Source of the DNA: Lysobacterales bacterium
Lineage (GTDB): Bacteria > Pseudomonadota > Gammaproteobacteria > Xanthomonadales > SZUA-36
Assembly: GCA_021648045.1 (NCBI GenBank)
Contig: JAKITM010000067.1
Coordinates: forward strand, 1-12,405
Direction: 5' to 3'
DNA: 12,405 bases
The translations under genes and the position numbers were made by a program. The notes below the pieces were generated by a model. The model searched no databases. It had not been told where the DNA came from and saw nothing but the letters and a program-made list of their open reading frames with translations. Each line of letters starts with the position of its first letter. The first letter of the stretch is position 1. Positions 1 through 6,946 of the stretch are shown one piece after another.

Positions 1-973
1 CCTGCTGCAAAATTTGAGTATTGGTAACAAACAGATCATCACCCACCCGCTGAATTTTGTTATTCAACGCATCACTGTGAATTTTCCAGCCATCCCAGTC
101 ACCCTCATCCATACCGTCTTCAATGCTGATTATCGGATACTGGCGCACCCAGTCGCTCATATAGTCGCTAAAGCCCTGTGCATCAAAACTGCGTCCCTCT
201 GAATCCAAATGGTATTTTCCATCACGATAGAATTCACTGCTGGCGACATCCAGACCCAGATAAACCTCTTTACCGGCGCTGTAACCGGCCAGTTCAACCG
301 CCTCTAATATAATATCGAGAGCCGCTACATTGGAGGGCAAATTAGGCGCAAAGCCACCTTCGTCGCCTACTGCGGTATTCATGCCCTGTTTTTTTAGTAC
401 CGATTTCAGTGCATGGAAAATTTCCACACCACAGCGTAAGGCTTCGCTGAAACTTGGCAACCCCACCGGTAGGATCATAAATTCTTGCATATCTACGCTA
501 TTGTCTGCATGCGCGCCGCCGTTAATAATATTCATCATTGGTACCGGTAGGCTGGCATTGCCATCGGTGAGCAGAGATTCCCACAAATGCTGCTGATTAT
601 GAGCTGCACGCGCTCGCGCTGCCGCTAGCGATACCGCCAGCAGGGCATTGGCGCCTAGTCGACCTTTGTTAGTAGTGCCATCAAGCTCAATCATGGTTTG
701 ATCAATAGCTTGCTGGTTCAAGCCATTTTGCCCCAAGAGTGCTGGCGTGATGACCTCATTTACATTAGCAACCGCCTGCTTTACACCTTTGCCATCATAG
801 CGATCAGCATCACCATCGCGTAACTCGACCGCTTCACGACTGCCGGTTGATGCACCCGAAGGAACCGCTGCACGACCTGCAGCTCCTGACTGGTAGCGGA
901 TTTCTGCTTCAAGGGTTGGATTACCACGGGAATCAAGAATTTCGCGGGCGTGTAAGCTGACTATTTCACTCAT
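1..973 (-). CDS. eno: Enolase, N-terminal three quarters (runs off the left edge)
   Basis: Enolase (phosphopyruvate hydratase) interconverts 2-phosphoglycerate and phosphoenolpyruvate in glycolysis; in many Gram-negatives it is also part of the RNA degradosome. Reverse-strand translation from ATG at 973-971 gives 324 codons with no stop, starting MSEIVSLHAREILDSRGNPT, the family N-terminus. Visible active-site segments are SGAST near residue 40, GDEGGFAPN (the catalytic Glu), LGLDVASSE (first Mg ligand Asp), SIEDGMDEGDW (second ligand Glu) and RVGDDLFVTN (third ligand Asp). The catalytic Lys region and the C-terminus, about 100 residues of the usual ~430, lie outside the window. The gene is third in the pyrG-kdsA-eno order, 30 bases after the kdsA stop, so co-transcription is likely. 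The upstream ribosome-binding sequence is weak (AGAGAAAC). No frame disruption is seen. Confidence 0.98.
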   Translation of the reverse strand, partial: MSEIVSLHAREILDSRGNPTLEAEIRYQSGAAGRAAVPSGASTGSREAVELRDGDADRYDGKGVKQAVANVNEVITPALLGQNGLNQQAIDQTMIELDGTTNKGRLGANALLAVSLAAARARAAHNQQHLWESLLTDGNASLPVPMMNIINGGAHADNSVDMQEFMILPVGLPSFSEALRCGVEIFHALKSVLKKQGMNTAVGDEGGFAPNLPSNVAALDIILEAVELAGYSAGKEVYLGLDVASSEFYRDGKYHLDSEGRSFDAQGFSDYMSDWVRQYPIISIEDGMDEGDWDGWKIHSDALNNKIQRVGDDLFVTNTQILQQ

Positions 974-1003
974 TATCTTTGTTTCTCTAAAAACCGATTG
1001 TGA

Positions 1004-1873
1004 TTAAAGCTGGTGCTCTAACAGAGCGTTTCTCCAGGTAATTTCATGCAACTCTTTTAACTGTTCTAATAACTCTTTCATTCTGCTCAGAGGCATAGCA
1101 TTCGGGCCATCAGAAAGTGCTTTTTCAGGATTCGGATGGGTTTCCATAAACACGCCCGAAACTCCTGTGGCTACTGCAGCACGCGCCAAAGGTGGAATAA
1201 ACTCGCGCTGACCACCGGAAGATGCGCCCTGACCACCGGGTAACTGTACTGAATGGGTGGCATCATAAACCACCGGGCAACCGGTTTCGCGCATCACCAC
1301 TAAAGAGCGCATATCGGAGACCAAATTATTGTAACCGAAGGAAACGCCGCGCTCGCAAACCATAATATGCTGGTTGCCGGTGGCTTTGGCTTTTTCGACT
1401 ACATGGCACATATCCCAGGGTGCCAGAAACTGGCCTTTTTTAATATTGACAGGAATTCCAGCACTGGCAACCCGTTCAATAAAGTTGGTTTGCCGACACA
1501 GAAAAGCCGGGGTTTGCATCACATCAACAACAGCAGCGACTTTATCAATATCGGTATCTTCGTGAACATCGGTTAATACCGGCACAGCAATTTCTGCTTT
1601 AACTTTTGCCAAAATACGCAAACCCTCATCAATTCCCGGCCCACGAAAACTGGCACCAGAGGAACGGTTGGCCTTATCAAAAGACGATTTATAGATGAAA
1701 GGTATTTCCAGCTCTCGGCAAATTTCACCCAGTTGGCCGGCGGTATCCATGGCGAGTTGCTCGGACTCGATAACACAAGGGCCGGCAATCAAAAACAAGG
1801 GCTGACCATCACCTACTTTGAACGAACACAAATCCATCAATGAGGATACGGGTAACTGCGGAATATTACTCAC
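1004..1873 (-). CDS. kdsA: 3-deoxy-8-phosphooctulonate synthase (Kdo-8-P synthase), metal-dependent type
   Basis: Condenses phosphoenolpyruvate with arabinose 5-phosphate to form Kdo 8-phosphate, the precursor of the Kdo sugars of lipopolysaccharide; cytoplasmic. The 289-residue product has the aldolase-barrel motifs KSSFDKANRSS (62-72), TDVHE (101-105), RQTNFIE (128-134), NIKKGQF (143-149) and DATHSVQ (204-210). The residue that is Asn in the metal-independent E. coli enzyme is Cys here (GPCVIES, C33). C33, H207, E244 and D255 all sit 22 positions after the Aquifex metal ligands (C11, H185, E222, D233 as I recall them), so this is predicted to be the metal-requiring class. The start is GTG, overlapping the pyrG TGA by 4 bases. 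An AAGGAG at 1884-1889, 10 bases upstream, supports GTG over the internal ATG (Met13). The overlap suggests translational coupling to pyrG. Confidence 0.97.
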   Translation of the reverse strand: MSNIPQLPVSSLMDLCSFKVGDGQPLFLIAGPCVIESEQLAMDTAGQLGEICRELEIPFIYKSSFDKANRSSGASFRGPGIDEGLRILAKVKAEIAVPVLTDVHEDTDIDKVAAVVDVMQTPAFLCRQTNFIERVASAGIPVNIKKGQFLAPWDMCHVVEKAKATGNQHIMVCERGVSFGYNNLVSDMRSLVVMRETGCPVVYDATHSVQLPGGQGASSGGQREFIPPLARAAVATGVSGVFMETHPNPEKALSDGPNAMPLSRMKELLEQLKELHEITWRNALLEHQL

Positions 1874-3528
1874 AAGCGGGCAACTCCTTGGTTTACTGCA
1901 CCATTGTTTTCTTCCTGATAGCGCAGTGCTGCTTCTATAAAGCTGTTAAATAACGGATGTCCTCCACGTGGGGAAGAAGTGAATTCTGGATGAAACTGGC
2001 AACCGAGGAAGAAAGGATGGTCTTTAATTTCGACCATTTCCACCAGGGTTTCATCACTCGACACCCCAGATAAAACCAGACCTTTAGCTTTCAGTTCGGC
2101 GCGATAATTATTATTAAACTCATAGCGATGGCGGTGCCGTTCAACAATAACATCTTGCCCATAGACCTTACGCGCAAGTGTATCCGGGCGTAAGCGGCAG
2201 CGTTGACCACCGAGCCGCATAGTGCCACCCATATCGGATTTGTCACTGCGAATTTCGCGTTTACCGTTGGAATCCAGCCATTCGGTAATCATAGCGATAA
2301 CCGGATAGGGGGTTTCTTTGTCGTTTTCTGTGGTGTTGGCATCTTCCATTCCGCAAACATTGCGGGCGAATTCCACCACCGCAGCCTGCATACCGTAACA
2401 GATACCCAAATACGGAATTTTATTTTCGCGAGCGTATTGGATGATTTTGACCTTACCTTCAAAACCGCGAGGACCAAAGCCACCAGGTACCAAAATAGCG
2501 TCAACATCTTGAATGGATTCCAGCCAGTTTTCATCCACCGTTGTCGAATCGAGTGTCTTGATATTTACTTTGATGCGCTGGCGCAAACCCCCATGTCGTA
2601 ATGCCTCGGTCAGGGATTTGTAAGCGTCAGAATGATCGACATACTTACCTGCCATTGCCACAGTTACCTCATGAGTGGTGTTGTGCATGCGATCATCCAC
2701 TTCAATCCAGTCGGAAAGATCGGCAGCCGGGGCTTCTATGCCCAGTTTTTCGAGCACAATATCATCCAAGCCCTGCTGGTTAAGATATACGGGCAACTGA
2801 TAAATATTATCCACATCAACCGCAGAAATAACCGCATTTTCGGAAACATTCGTGAACAAGGCAATTTTGCGGCGTTCACTATCCGTTAGCATTCGTTCGG
2901 AGCGACAAAGCAGGATATCCGGCTGAATACCAATCGACCGTAATTCTTTCACCGAGTGCTGGGTTGGTTTGGTTTTCACTTCACCCGCAGCTTTCAGGTA
3001 AGGCACCAGTGTTAAGTGCATAAAAATAGCTTTCTGGCCGTATTCAACACCCAATTGGCGAATGGCTTCGAGGAATGGCAGCGATTCAATATCGCCCACC
3101 GTTCCGCCAATTTCTACCATGGCGATATCGAAGCCTTCAGCGGCCTTTTTAACGCCTTTCTGTATTTCATCGGTAATGTGGGGAATGACCTGCACCGTAG
3201 CTCCCAAATAATCGCCGCGGCGTTCTTTGGCAATCACATTTGAATATATGCGTCCGGTGGTGTAATTATTGAGTTTGCTCATCCGGGTACGGATAAAGCG
3301 TTCGTAATGACCTAGATCGAGATCGGTTTCAGCGCCGTCTTCGGTAACAAATACTTCACCATGCTGGAATGGGCTCATGGTGCCCGGATCCACATTGATA
3401 TAGGGATCTAGCTTGATCATAGTGACTTTTAGACCGCGACTTTCTAGCGCGGATGCGAGAGAAGCAGCGGAAATTCCCTTGCCGAGAGAGGAAACCACAC
3501 CACCAGTTACAAAGATTAGAGAAGCCAT
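1870..3528 (-). CDS. pyrG: CTP synthase
   Basis: Glutamine-hydrolysing CTP synthase aminates UTP to CTP using ATP, the last step of pyrimidine nucleotide synthesis; cytoplasmic tetramer. The 552-residue length is close to the usual ~545. The N-terminal synthetase domain starts with the nucleotide-binding GGVVSSLGKG (9-18), followed by KLDPYINVDPGTMSPFQHGE (39-58), DGAETDLDLGHYERF (64-78) and EIGGTVGDIES (139-149). The C-terminal class I glutaminase domain has PGGFGPRG (348-355), the nucleophile C377 in GICYGMQ, and the partner residues H513 and E515 in FHPE. All triad positions are within two residues of those in E. coli. GICYGMQ has Tyr where Leu is common. It is the first gene of the operon with kdsA and eno, overlapping kdsA by 4 bases. 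Its leader carries a consensus -10 (see 3592-3597). Confidence 0.99.
   Translation of the reverse strand: MASLIFVTGGVVSSLGKGISAASLASALESRGLKVTMIKLDPYINVDPGTMSPFQHGEVFVTEDGAETDLDLGHYERFIRTRMSKLNNYTTGRIYSNVIAKERRGDYLGATVQVIPHITDEIQKGVKKAAEGFDIAMVEIGGTVGDIESLPFLEAIRQLGVEYGQKAIFMHLTLVPYLKAAGEVKTKPTQHSVKELRSIGIQPDILLCRSERMLTDSERRKIALFTNVSENAVISAVDVDNIYQLPVYLNQQGLDDIVLEKLGIEAPAADLSDWIEVDDRMHNTTHEVTVAMAGKYVDHSDAYKSLTEALRHGGLRQRIKVNIKTLDSTTVDENWLESIQDVDAILVPGGFGPRGFEGKVKIIQYARENKIPYLGICYGMQAAVVEFARNVCGMEDANTTENDKETPYPVIAMITEWLDSNGKREIRSDKSDMGGTMRLGGQRCRLRPDTLARKVYGQDVIVERHRHRYEFNNNYRAELKAKGLVLSGVSSDETLVEMVEIKDHPFFLGCQFHPEFTSSPRGGHPLFNSFIEAALRYQEENNGAVNQGVARL
1884..1889 (-). promoter_or_regulatory. 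Ribosome-binding site deciding the kdsA GTG start
   Basis: On the minus strand this is AAGGAG, located inside the 3' end of pyrG, with 10 bases between it and GTG at 1873-1871. It is the best Shine-Dalgarno match near the junction and argues for initiation at the GTG that overlaps the pyrG stop. Confidence 0.7.
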
Positions 3529-3591
3529 GCCAGAACCTGCTGCCCGAGGGGCTTAATTTACGATCACAGTTTAGGATCATTCTGGAAGCAT

Positions 3592-3597
3592 ATTATA
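3592..3597 (-). promoter_or_regulatory. Probable -10 element of the pyrG-kdsA-eno promoter
   Basis: The minus strand reads TATAAT here, a perfect sigma-70 -10 hexamer, leaving a leader of about 57 bases before the pyrG ATG. No good -35 lies at 16-18 bases; TTGCCT is 22 bases upstream, too far. An 8-base perfect palindrome CGCTAGCG at 3610-3617 sits across the spacer/-35 region and could be an operator or be fortuitous. The rest of the 232-base divergent region also has to hold the parE promoter; only poor matches (TTTACA at about 3636, TAATAT about 19 bases later) are visible, so I do not annotate one. Confidence 0.55.
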
Positions 3598-3760
3598 CGG
3601 CTTTGACCTCGCTAGCGGGAGGCAATTTCGTCACCATTTTACAAAATAATTGTCGGTGATTACTAATATTAGCCATCATACCGGTCACAATCTTCGGGTA
3701 AACTATGTCTTTGGTTCCCTGCAACCAGCAAATCACCCATTTAGGCATTAACAGGCATTC

Positions 3761-5644
3761 ATGAGCAAACAATACCGCGCTGAAGATATCGAAGTTCTCT
3801 CCGGGCTAGACCCCGTACGCCGTCGACCCGGCATGTATACCGATACAACCCGTCCCAACCATTTGGTACAGGAAGTAGTGGATAACTCGGTTGATGAAGC
3901 CCTATCAAATTTTGCCAGCCGCATTGATGTCAGTGTTTATAAAGACGGCGCGGTAGAAGTCGCCGATGACGGTCGTGGCATGCCGGTAGACATTCACCCC
4001 GAAGAAGGCATACCTGGCGTCGAATTAATTCTTAGCCGCCTACATGCCGGGGGCAAGTTCAATCATGATAATTACCAGTTCTCTGGCGGCCTTCACGGTG
4101 TGGGTGTATCGGTTGTAAATGCCCTTTCCAGCAATCTGGATGTGTGGATAAAACGCGATGGTAAAGAGTATTTAATACAGTATGAGGACGGCGAAAAATC
4201 TGCCAACCTGAAAGAAGTTTCAACCGTGGGTAAACGCAATACCGGCACCCGCATTCGTTTTCTCCCGGACCCTCAGTATTTTGATTCCAGCCGTATCTCA
4301 ATGGCTAAGCTGCGGCATTTACTCAGGGCAAAAGCCGTACTCTGCCCCGGCCTGACGGTTAATTTAATTGAAGAAAAAACCGGCCAAAAAGACAGTTGGC
4401 ATTTCGAGAACGGCTTAAGTGATTACCTGCTTGAAGCCCTAATTGATGATGAAAAGCTGCCGGAAGTACCTTTTTCAGGTGAGTTTAAAGGCGATGAATC
4501 ACAGGTGGAATGGTCACTTTGCTGGCTGCCTGCGGGCGGTCAACTGCAGGAAAGCTATGTCAACCTTATCCCGACTATTCAGGGCGGCACGCATGTTAAC
4601 GGCATGCGTACGGGCTTGGTTGAGTCATTGCGCGAATTTTGCGAACACCATAAATTACTACCCCGCGGTATGCGTCTGGCACCGGAAGATGTCTGGGAAA
4701 AAATCGCCTTTGTCATCTCGGTTAAATTGATTGACCCGCAATTTTCAGGCCAAACCAAAGAAAGACTGTCCTCCCGCGGAGCTGCTTCTTTTGTTTCCGG
4801 GGTGGTTAAAGATTCTTTCACGCTTTGGCTTAGCCAAAATGTAAACGACGGGGGAGCTATTGCCCAGCTAGCCATCAGTAATGCCCAACGGCGCATGAAG
4901 TCAGCCAAAAAAGTGGTGCGTAAACGCGTGACTGCAGGCCCGGCACTGCCCGGAAAACTGGCAGATTGCTCGTCCCAAGATATGAGCCTGACCGAGTTAT
5001 TTTTGGTGGAAGGTGATTCTGCCGGCGGTTCAGCTAAACAGGCGCGCAACCGAGAATATCAGGCCATTATGCCGTTGCGTGGGAAAATCTTAAACACCTG
5101 GGAAATCGATTCCGAACAGATACTATCCTCGAATGAAGTGCATGATATTTCTGTCGCCATCGGGGTTGATCCCGGCAGCGACAATATGTCTGAATTACGC
5201 TATGGCAAGGTGATAATCTTGGCAGATGCCGATTCCGACGGACTGCATATTGCTACTTTGTTGTGCGCCCTGTTCCTGCAACATTTTCGTTGCCTAGTGG
5301 AAACCGGACATATATTCGTTGCCATGCCACCGCTGTATCGAATTGATGTGGGCAAGCAAACCTTTTATGCCCTAGATGGTGAAGAACGCAAAGCATTATA
5401 TGAGCGCATCAAAGCTGAAAACATGAAAGGCAAGATTTCCGAAACCCGGTTTAAAGGCCTGGGCGAAATGAACCCGCTACAACTACGGGAAAGCACCATC
5501 GACCCGGATACCCGCCGCCTAGTGCAACTCACTATTGATGATGCTTTTGAAACCACCCAAATGATGAATATGCTGTTAGGTAAAAAACGCGCCTCTGACC
5601 GAAAAATCTGGTTGGAGCAAAAAGGAGATTTAGCCAATGTCTAA
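3761..5644 (+). CDS. parE: DNA topoisomerase IV subunit B
   Basis: ATPase subunit of topoisomerase IV (with ParC), which decatenates replicated chromosomes and relaxes supercoils. The 627 residues match the length of E. coli ParE (630) and align with it from end to end, distinguishing it from the longer GyrB. Visible elements: RRRPGMYTDTTRPNHL (20-35); ATP-binding GHKL motifs EVVDNSVDEAL (38-48), with the Mg-binding Asn42, and DDGRGMP (69-75); SGGLHGVGVSVVNAL (108-122); QTKERLSS in the transducer; and TOPRIM residues E417 (LVEGDSAGGSAKQ) and D489, D491, D493 (ADADSDG). It ends KGDLANV. Transcription is divergent from pyrG across 232 bases. ATG at 3761 gives the family-typical N-terminus, with only a weak AGG at 3753-3755. 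Its last 94 bases are duplicated in decayed form at 6851-6944, and its final codons contain the start of the next gene. Confidence 0.98.
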   Translation: MSKQYRAEDIEVLSGLDPVRRRPGMYTDTTRPNHLVQEVVDNSVDEALSNFASRIDVSVYKDGAVEVADDGRGMPVDIHPEEGIPGVELILSRLHAGGKFNHDNYQFSGGLHGVGVSVVNALSSNLDVWIKRDGKEYLIQYEDGEKSANLKEVSTVGKRNTGTRIRFLPDPQYFDSSRISMAKLRHLLRAKAVLCPGLTVNLIEEKTGQKDSWHFENGLSDYLLEALIDDEKLPEVPFSGEFKGDESQVEWSLCWLPAGGQLQESYVNLIPTIQGGTHVNGMRTGLVESLREFCEHHKLLPRGMRLAPEDVWEKIAFVISVKLIDPQFSGQTKERLSSRGAASFVSGVVKDSFTLWLSQNVNDGGAIAQLAISNAQRRMKSAKKVVRKRVTAGPALPGKLADCSSQDMSLTELFLVEGDSAGGSAKQARNREYQAIMPLRGKILNTWEIDSEQILSSNEVHDISVAIGVDPGSDNMSELRYGKVIILADADSDGLHIATLLCALFLQHFRCLVETGHIFVAMPPLYRIDVGKQTFYALDGEERKALYERIKAENMKGKISETRFKGLGEMNPLQLRESTIDPDTRRLVQLTIDDAFETTQMMNMLLGKKRASDRKIWLEQKGDLANV

Positions 5645-5645
5645 A
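5551..5645 (+). repeat. Direct repeat, intact copy (parE 3' end)
   Basis: This 95-base block aligns without gaps to 6851-6945 at an offset of exactly 1300 bases, with 75 of 95 positions identical by hand count. It covers parE from the second base of the TTQMMNML segment to the stop, plus the ribosome-binding site (AAGGAG, 5622-5627) and ATG (5637-5639) of the TPR gene. Outside the block the two sequences diverge at once. Confidence 0.9.
5622..5627 (+). promoter_or_regulatory. Ribosome-binding site of the TPR gene, inside parE
   Basis: AAGGAG lies 9 bases before the ATG at 5637, within the parE reading frame. The same position in the duplicated copy reads AAGGTA (6922-6927), so the signal is lost there. 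Confidence 0.75.
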
Positions 5646-6638
5646 TGCAATAAATTACTTGCCGTTATTGGCTTAGCAACATGCGCACTACTACTAATAA
5701 CCACTACCAGTTATGCAAGCCTGGATGAGGCCATTGAGCAATTTAACAATGGCGAACTTGAAACCGCTACAACATTATTCAATAACGCAAATGCTAACCT
5801 GCATGAAACTGCCATTGCTAATAGCTTTCTGGGTAGAATTGCATTCCAAGACGAAGACTACAAACAAGCAGAAAAACTGATAGTAAAGGCGCATAAGTCT
5901 GCTCCTACCTCGGCCAAAGTCCAGTCCAATTACGGCATCCTCATGGCTGCCATCGCCCAGCAGGCTAGTATTTTCAAAAAGCTTGGCTACGCCAAAAAAT
6001 CATTATCCGGCTTTAAACAGGCAAGCGAACTTGAGCCAGATAATCTAAATTATCGCCAGAACTTAATGGGCTATTATTTAGGCGCGCCCGGTATCGCCGG
6101 TGGCGACAATGATCTGGCGCTTGAGCAAGCCAAGGCTATTGGCACACTTGATGCAAAACGCGGACTGCAAGCACGATTCAGCGTGTATCAGGCAACCGAT
6201 GATACAGCCGCAATTGAGAGTCTATTAGCTAGTTTGACCGAGACCCAAAATCGCGACCCAGATATTTTGCTGTCTGTGGGTTTATATTTTCAATCCACAA
6301 AAGACTACGGCAAGGCGATAGAACAATTCGAATTGAGTATTGCGCATGCGAGTGATGAGGAGACCTATCAAAGATCAAAGTACAGCGCCCTCTACCAAAT
6401 TGGCCGCACTAGTGTCGTTAGTGAAAATAACATTGAAAATGGGATGGCTGCACTGCGTGAATATATTCAGACAGCTCCTACACTAGATGGACTGCCATCA
6501 AAAAACTGGGCTGAATTTCGCTTGGCTAATCTAATTGAACTCAATGGTCAACAGACAGAAGCCAAAAAAATATATACCGCGCTGGAAAAAAATGTCACCG
6601 ACCGCAACCTTAAAAAAGCCATTCAAGCTGCCATCTAG
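5637..6638 (+). CDS. Exported TPR-repeat protein of unknown role
   Basis: A 333-residue protein predicted to be exported. Residues 1-28 form a signal peptide: basic start (MSKCNK), hydrophobic core (LLAVIGLATCALLLI) and a likely cleavage near SYA/SLDE. I see no convincing lipobox. The mature part is helical and repeat-like, with TPR-type pairs around residues 29-90 (YKQAEKLIVKAHKSAP), 118-135 (GFKQASELEPDN), 208-240 (LGLYFQ-like helix then DYGKAIEQFELSIAHA) and 291-318. The segment YYLGAPGIAGGDNDLALEQAKAI (147-168) resembles one I recall from periplasmic TPR proteins of proteobacteria. Such proteins scaffold protein-protein contacts; partner and process cannot be named. The gene overlaps parE by 8 bases with a good ribosome-binding site, so it is probably co-expressed and translationally coupled, though a functional link to topoisomerase IV is not evident. 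The gene is enclosed by the intact and decayed copies of the parE tail, suggesting it arrived with a duplication or insertion. Confidence 0.85.
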   Translation: MSKCNKLLAVIGLATCALLLITTTSYASLDEAIEQFNNGELETATTLFNNANANLHETAIANSFLGRIAFQDEDYKQAEKLIVKAHKSAPTSAKVQSNYGILMAAIAQQASIFKKLGYAKKSLSGFKQASELEPDNLNYRQNLMGYYLGAPGIAGGDNDLALEQAKAIGTLDAKRGLQARFSVYQATDDTAAIESLLASLTETQNRDPDILLSVGLYFQSTKDYGKAIEQFELSIAHASDEETYQRSKYSALYQIGRTSVVSENNIENGMAALREYIQTAPTLDGLPSKNWAEFRLANLIELNGQQTEAKKIYTALEKNVTDRNLKKAIQAAI

Positions 6639-6850
6639 GCACAGGCTAATCTAATTACCGGCTATTGAAAGAACCTAGCTGCCTTACCGGTCTTAAATCT
6701 GCTAACACATCAATTGATCAGGGAGACTGCAATACACAATATGCTTTTTTGTGCTTTGCTGTTTCTGTCGGAATATTTAGATGTAAACGGGCAACTCTGG
6801 GGCTAGCGAAGTCTAATTTCATCACCTTTTTTCAATCCCCCTGCCCTGAT
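6639..6850. other. Non-coding stretch between the TPR gene and the parE remnant
   Basis: These 212 bases hold no credible gene on either strand. A frame open from a TTG at 6665 to 6883 encodes a Cys-rich, unfamiliar 72-residue sequence and runs into the parE remnant out of its frame. No strong stem-loop with a T-run is visible; the best is a five-base stem (CACAA...TTGTG) around 6735-6752, too weak to call a terminator. The TPR gene and the SWIM gene are transcribed towards each other across this stretch. Confidence 0.5.
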
Positions 6851-6944
6851 AACCACCCAGATGATGAATATGTTGCCGGGTGAAAAATGCGCAGCTGACC
6901 GCAAAGCTTGGCCGGAGCAAAAAGGTAATTTAACCAATACCTAA
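6851..6944 (+). pseudogene. Decayed duplicate of the parE 3' end
   Basis: These bases align gaplessly with the end of parE. In the parE frame they read TTQMMNMLPGEKCAADRKAW followed by PEQKGNLTNT and TAA at 6942-6944; 21 of 30 residues match the real ParE C-terminus (TTQMMNMLLGKKRASDRKIW then LEQKGDLANV). Counted through 6945, there are 20 differences: 16 transitions and 4 transversions. Only 6 fall at third codon positions, as expected for unselected drift and not for a constrained protein. The TPR start is also gone: ATG becomes ATA (6937-6939) and AAGGAG becomes AAGGTA. There is no start codon or upstream parE sequence, so it is a relic and not a gene. Its stop lies 2 bases from the end of the convergent SWIM gene. 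Confidence 0.88.
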
Positions 6945-6946
6945 AC

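Noticed and set aside
2203..2601. 132-codon open frame on the plus strand
   Set aside because: It is antisense to pyrG, whose motifs are unambiguous here; no ribosome-binding site or recognisable protein.
4579..5049. 156-codon open frame on the minus strand
   Set aside because: Antisense to the conserved transducer and TOPRIM regions of parE; composition is that of a shadow frame.
6524..6656. 13-base direct repeat GGCTAATCTAATT at 6524-6536 and 6644-6656
   Set aside because: About one exact 13-base match is expected by chance in a window of this size; no other structure supports it.
6665..6883. 72-codon frame after the TPR gene
   Set aside because: Starts at TTG without a ribosome-binding site, no recognisable features, and enters the parE remnant in a different frame.
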